DNA of 6,357 nt from Methanobacteriaceae archaeon (GTDB taxonomy: Archaea; Methanobacteriota; Methanobacteria; Methanobacteriales; Methanobacteriaceae): the NCBI GenBank assembly GCA_030693105.1, contig JAUYBK010000080.1, positions 1 through 6,357 on the forward strand, in the 5' to 3' direction. Each line of letters starts with the position of its first letter. The stretch's first letter is position 1. Below are positions 4,648 through 6,357 of this stretch, in pieces. A model generated the notes under the pieces. That model was not told the origin of the DNA and did no database searches. It saw only the letters and a list, made by a program, of their open reading frames with translations. Position numbers and translations under genes: made by a program.

Positions 4648-4690
4648 TTATATAAACAGTTATACAATACCACACCTTTATGGGGGGCTT
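4648..4690 (+). promoter_or_regulatory. tpiA-pgk promoter and RBS
   Basis: TTATATAAA (4648-4656) is a strong TATA-like box. It predicts transcription start near 4678 and a leader of about 16 nt. GGGGGG (4682-4687), six bases before the ATG at 4694, is a one-mismatch version of GGAGG. A second ATG follows at 4700, so the start could be two codons later. Confidence 0.6.
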
Positions 4691-4693
4691 ATT

Positions 4694-5371
4694 ATGAAAA
4701 TGAAAGGAGAAACTCTGGTAATTCTAAATTTTAAGACTTATATGGAATCTACGGGATTAAATGCTCTAAAACTTGCCCAGGCTTCAGAAGAAGTTGCAGA
4801 TGAAACTGGAATCACTATTGCAGTAGCACCTCAAGCCGCTGACTTATGGAAAATAACTGAAGAAGTAGATATACCAGTATTTTCTCAGCATATCGATGCC
4901 ATCGAAGCGGGTGGCCACACGGGCCGCATACTTTTAGAGTCAGTGCACCAAGCTGGTGCTAAGGGGACCTTAATAAACCATTCTGAACAGAGGATGGAAC
5001 TGGCTGATATTGATATGGTAGTTCAGAAATCTTCTAAGGTGGACATGACCAGCGTGGTCTGCACCAACAACGTGGATACCAGCGCAGCCGCAGCTACACT
5101 TAAACCAGACTTTGTGGCCATAGAACCTCCTGAACTCATTGGATCCGGAATACCTGTTTCTCAAGCCGAACCCGAAGTTGTGGAGGGAACAGTGCAGGTT
5201 ATACATGATATTAATCCAAAAGTCGGGGTTCTCTGTGGTGCAGGAATTTCTACCGGAGACGACATGAAGGCGGCCCTGAAATTAGGGGCAGAAGGTGTGC
5301 TATTAGCATCTGGTATTATTTTGGCCCCCAATCCTAAAGAAGCCCTAATGGGTCTGGTGAGCAAGTTATAA
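4694..5371 (+). CDS. tpiA: Triosephosphate isomerase, archaeal type
   Basis: Interconverts dihydroxyacetone phosphate and glyceraldehyde 3-phosphate in the cytoplasm; in an autotrophic methanogen it mainly serves gluconeogenesis. The 225-residue length is the short archaeal form (bacterial and eukaryotic enzymes are about 250). Substrate-binding Asn12 and Lys14 lie in LNFKTY; the electrophile His96 lies in INHSEQR; the catalytic base Glu144 lies in AIEPPELIGSG, which also contains the flexible loop that closes over the active site. The phosphate-binding strands CGAGIS (181-186) and LLASGII (203-209) are intact. Nothing is missing or broken. pgk begins 21 bp after the stop codon on the same strand with no terminator between them, so the two are very likely co-transcribed from the TATA box at 4648. 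Confidence 0.97.
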   Translation: MKMKGETLVILNFKTYMESTGLNALKLAQASEEVADETGITIAVAPQAADLWKITEEVDIPVFSQHIDAIEAGGHTGRILLESVHQAGAKGTLINHSEQRMELADIDMVVQKSSKVDMTSVVCTNNVDTSAAAATLKPDFVAIEPPELIGSGIPVSQAEPEVVEGTVQVIHDINPKVGVLCGAGISTGDDMKAALKLGAEGVLLASGIILAPNPKEALMGLVSKL

Positions 5372-5384
5372 TTCGCGCAAAATA

Positions 5385-5392
5385 GGGTGTAT
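5385..5392 (+). promoter_or_regulatory. RBS of pgk
   Basis: GGGTG (5385-5389) matches the GGTG part of the archaeal Shine-Dalgarno. Two ATG codons follow in frame, at 5393 (3 bases away) and 5396 (6 bases away). The spacing favours the second, so the protein may begin MDNEF rather than MMDNEF. Confidence 0.45.
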
Positions 5393-6357
5393 ATGATGGA
5401 CAACGAGTTCCTGGACTTTTATACTTTAGATGATCTGGAAATTGAGGGAAAAACTGCTCTGGTGCGGGTGGATATCAATTCTCCGGTAGACCCCAACACT
5501 GGTATTATTTTAGATGACACTAGAATCCGGTTACATTCAGAGACCATAAGTGAAATCTCATCCAGGGGTGCCAAAACTGTAGTTCTGGCTCATCAAAGCC
5601 GTCCCGGTAAAAAAGACTTCACTACCCTCAGCCAACACGCTGAAATACTCTCTGGTATGTTAGGTAAAGAAGTTAAGTATGTTGATGATATCTTTGGGAG
5701 CAACGCCCGGCATGCCATATCACAGATGGAGTCGGGAGACATAGTTCTACTGGAGAATGTTCGTTTCTATTCCGAAGAGATTTTAAAAAGGGACCCTCCT
5801 CAGCAGGCAGACACCCATCTGGTGAGAAAATTATCCCCTTTGGCTGATTTTTTTGTAAACGATGCTTTTGCGGCGATTCACCGTTCCCAACCGTCAATGG
5901 TAGGTTTTTCATTTAAAATGCCGTCTTTGGCTGGGCGAGTAATGGAAAGGGAGCTCAAAGCACTTTATAGTGCAGTTAGAAGTGTTAAACGGCCATGTGT
6001 ATTTGTGTTGGGTGGTGTGAAAGCTGATGACTCTATTATGGTCATGGAAAACGCTCTTGAAGCGGGTAATGCGGATTATGTGCTTACCACGGGATTGGTG
6101 GCCAACATCTTCCTGTGGGGTGCTGGTGTCAACATAAGAAAGTACAACCGGAACTTCATTCAGGACCGTGATTACTGTGAATATGTTAAAAAGGCCAAAT
6201 CTCTTTTAAAAAAGTTCCCAGACCAAATAAAAGTTCCGGTTGATCTGGCAGTGTGTGTGGATGATAGGCGGGCGGAGTTCCCGGTTAAAAAGCTCCCTGA
6301 TCAGCCCATATTTGATATTGGAACCGATACCATCACTCAATACGCCCAGATCATAAG
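5393..6357 (+). CDS. pgk: Phosphoglycerate kinase, 3' end beyond the window
   Basis: Reversibly transfers phosphate between 1,3-bisphosphoglycerate and ADP, the step adjoining triose phosphates in glycolysis and gluconeogenesis. The frame is open from the ATG at 5393 to the window edge: 321 codons with no stop, about four fifths of the usual length near 400. Visible family motifs are VRVDINSPVD (24-33, substrate Arg25, Asp27, Asn29), HQSRPG (67-72), LLENVRF (119-125 with Arg124), FVNDAFAAIHRSQPS (154-168 with His163 and Arg164), FVLGGVKADDSI (204-215 with the nucleotide-contacting Lys210) and DIGTDTI (308-314). The long insert LKRDPPQQADTHLVRKL (about 132-148) is typical of archaeal forms. 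Small departures from bacterial consensus (GGVKADD for GGAKV-D, AFAAIHR for AFGTAHR) look like archaeal variants, not damage. It follows tpiA by 21 bp as the second gene of the pair. Confidence 0.97.
   Translation, partial: MMDNEFLDFYTLDDLEIEGKTALVRVDINSPVDPNTGIILDDTRIRLHSETISEISSRGAKTVVLAHQSRPGKKDFTTLSQHAEILSGMLGKEVKYVDDIFGSNARHAISQMESGDIVLLENVRFYSEEILKRDPPQQADTHLVRKLSPLADFFVNDAFAAIHRSQPSMVGFSFKMPSLAGRVMERELKALYSAVRSVKRPCVFVLGGVKADDSIMVMENALEAGNADYVLTTGLVANIFLWGAGVNIRKYNRNFIQDRDYCEYVKKAKSLLKKFPDQIKVPVDLAVCVDDRRAEFPVKKLPDQPIFDIGTDTITQYAQII

Noticed and set aside
5673..5912. Minus-strand 79-codon ORF inside pgk
   Set aside because: Antisense to the conserved LENVRF and NDAF motifs of phosphoglycerate kinase; a shadow.
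5870..6040. Apparent deviations of pgk motifs (AFAAIHR, GGVKADD) as signs of lost activity
   Set aside because: The substrate-contacting Arg, His and Lys residues remain and the frame is intact; this looks like normal archaeal variation.

Overview
The window looks like a piece of a methanogenic archaeon chromosome, most likely a member of the Methanobacteriales (Methanobacterium-like). The arguments are: an archaeal short-form triosephosphate isomerase followed directly by an archaeal-type phosphoglycerate kinase; an archaeal Taw1 (wyosine tRNA modification) enzyme; a secreted transglutaminase-fold protein of the type seen in pseudomurein-walled methanogens; AT-rich intergenic DNA with TATA-like boxes upstream of genes; and Shine-Dalgarno sites of the GGAGGTGAT type. 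The genus is inferred from remembered family features, not from a search.

Layout. The left half is read on the minus strand: taw1 (2262-3194), then a secreted DUF1002-family protein (1318-2184), then a polytopic membrane protein of unknown function (91-1173). Gaps of 77 and 144 bp hold TATA-like sequences, so these are probably separate transcription units rather than one operon. A 590-bp AT-rich intergenic stretch (about 3195-3785) separates taw1 from the right half. It contains the promoters of the two divergent genes, several palindromes and a few repeated words. The right half is read on the plus strand: a secreted protein with a Cys-His-Asp transglutaminase-like domain, a hairpin/T-run terminator (4521-4564) backed by two more T-runs, then tpiA (4694-5371) and pgk (5393 to the window edge, incomplete at its 3' end).

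Functionally there are two themes. tpiA and pgk are adjacent, co-directional and 21 bp apart. They encode two enzymes of triose-phosphate metabolism (gluconeogenesis in an autotrophic methanogen) and are almost certainly co-transcribed. The DUF1002 protein, the membrane protein and the transglutaminase-like protein all go to the membrane or outside it, so the other genes lean towards the cell envelope, with taw1 as an unrelated housekeeping gene between them.

The most notable observation is in the transglutaminase-like gene. Its first ordinary start codon (GTG at 3864) would give a protein with no signal peptide. The same frame is open upstream and encodes a clear Lys-Arg plus hydrophobic signal peptide, preceded by a GGAGG ribosome binding site, but the codons at the right place are ATA (3786) and ATT (3789). 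The gene therefore uses a non-canonical start, has lost its start codon, or carries a sequence error. The protein also has a 64-residue linker made very largely of Lys, Arg and Tyr with no acidic residue. I found no mobile element, CRISPR array, rRNA or tRNA.
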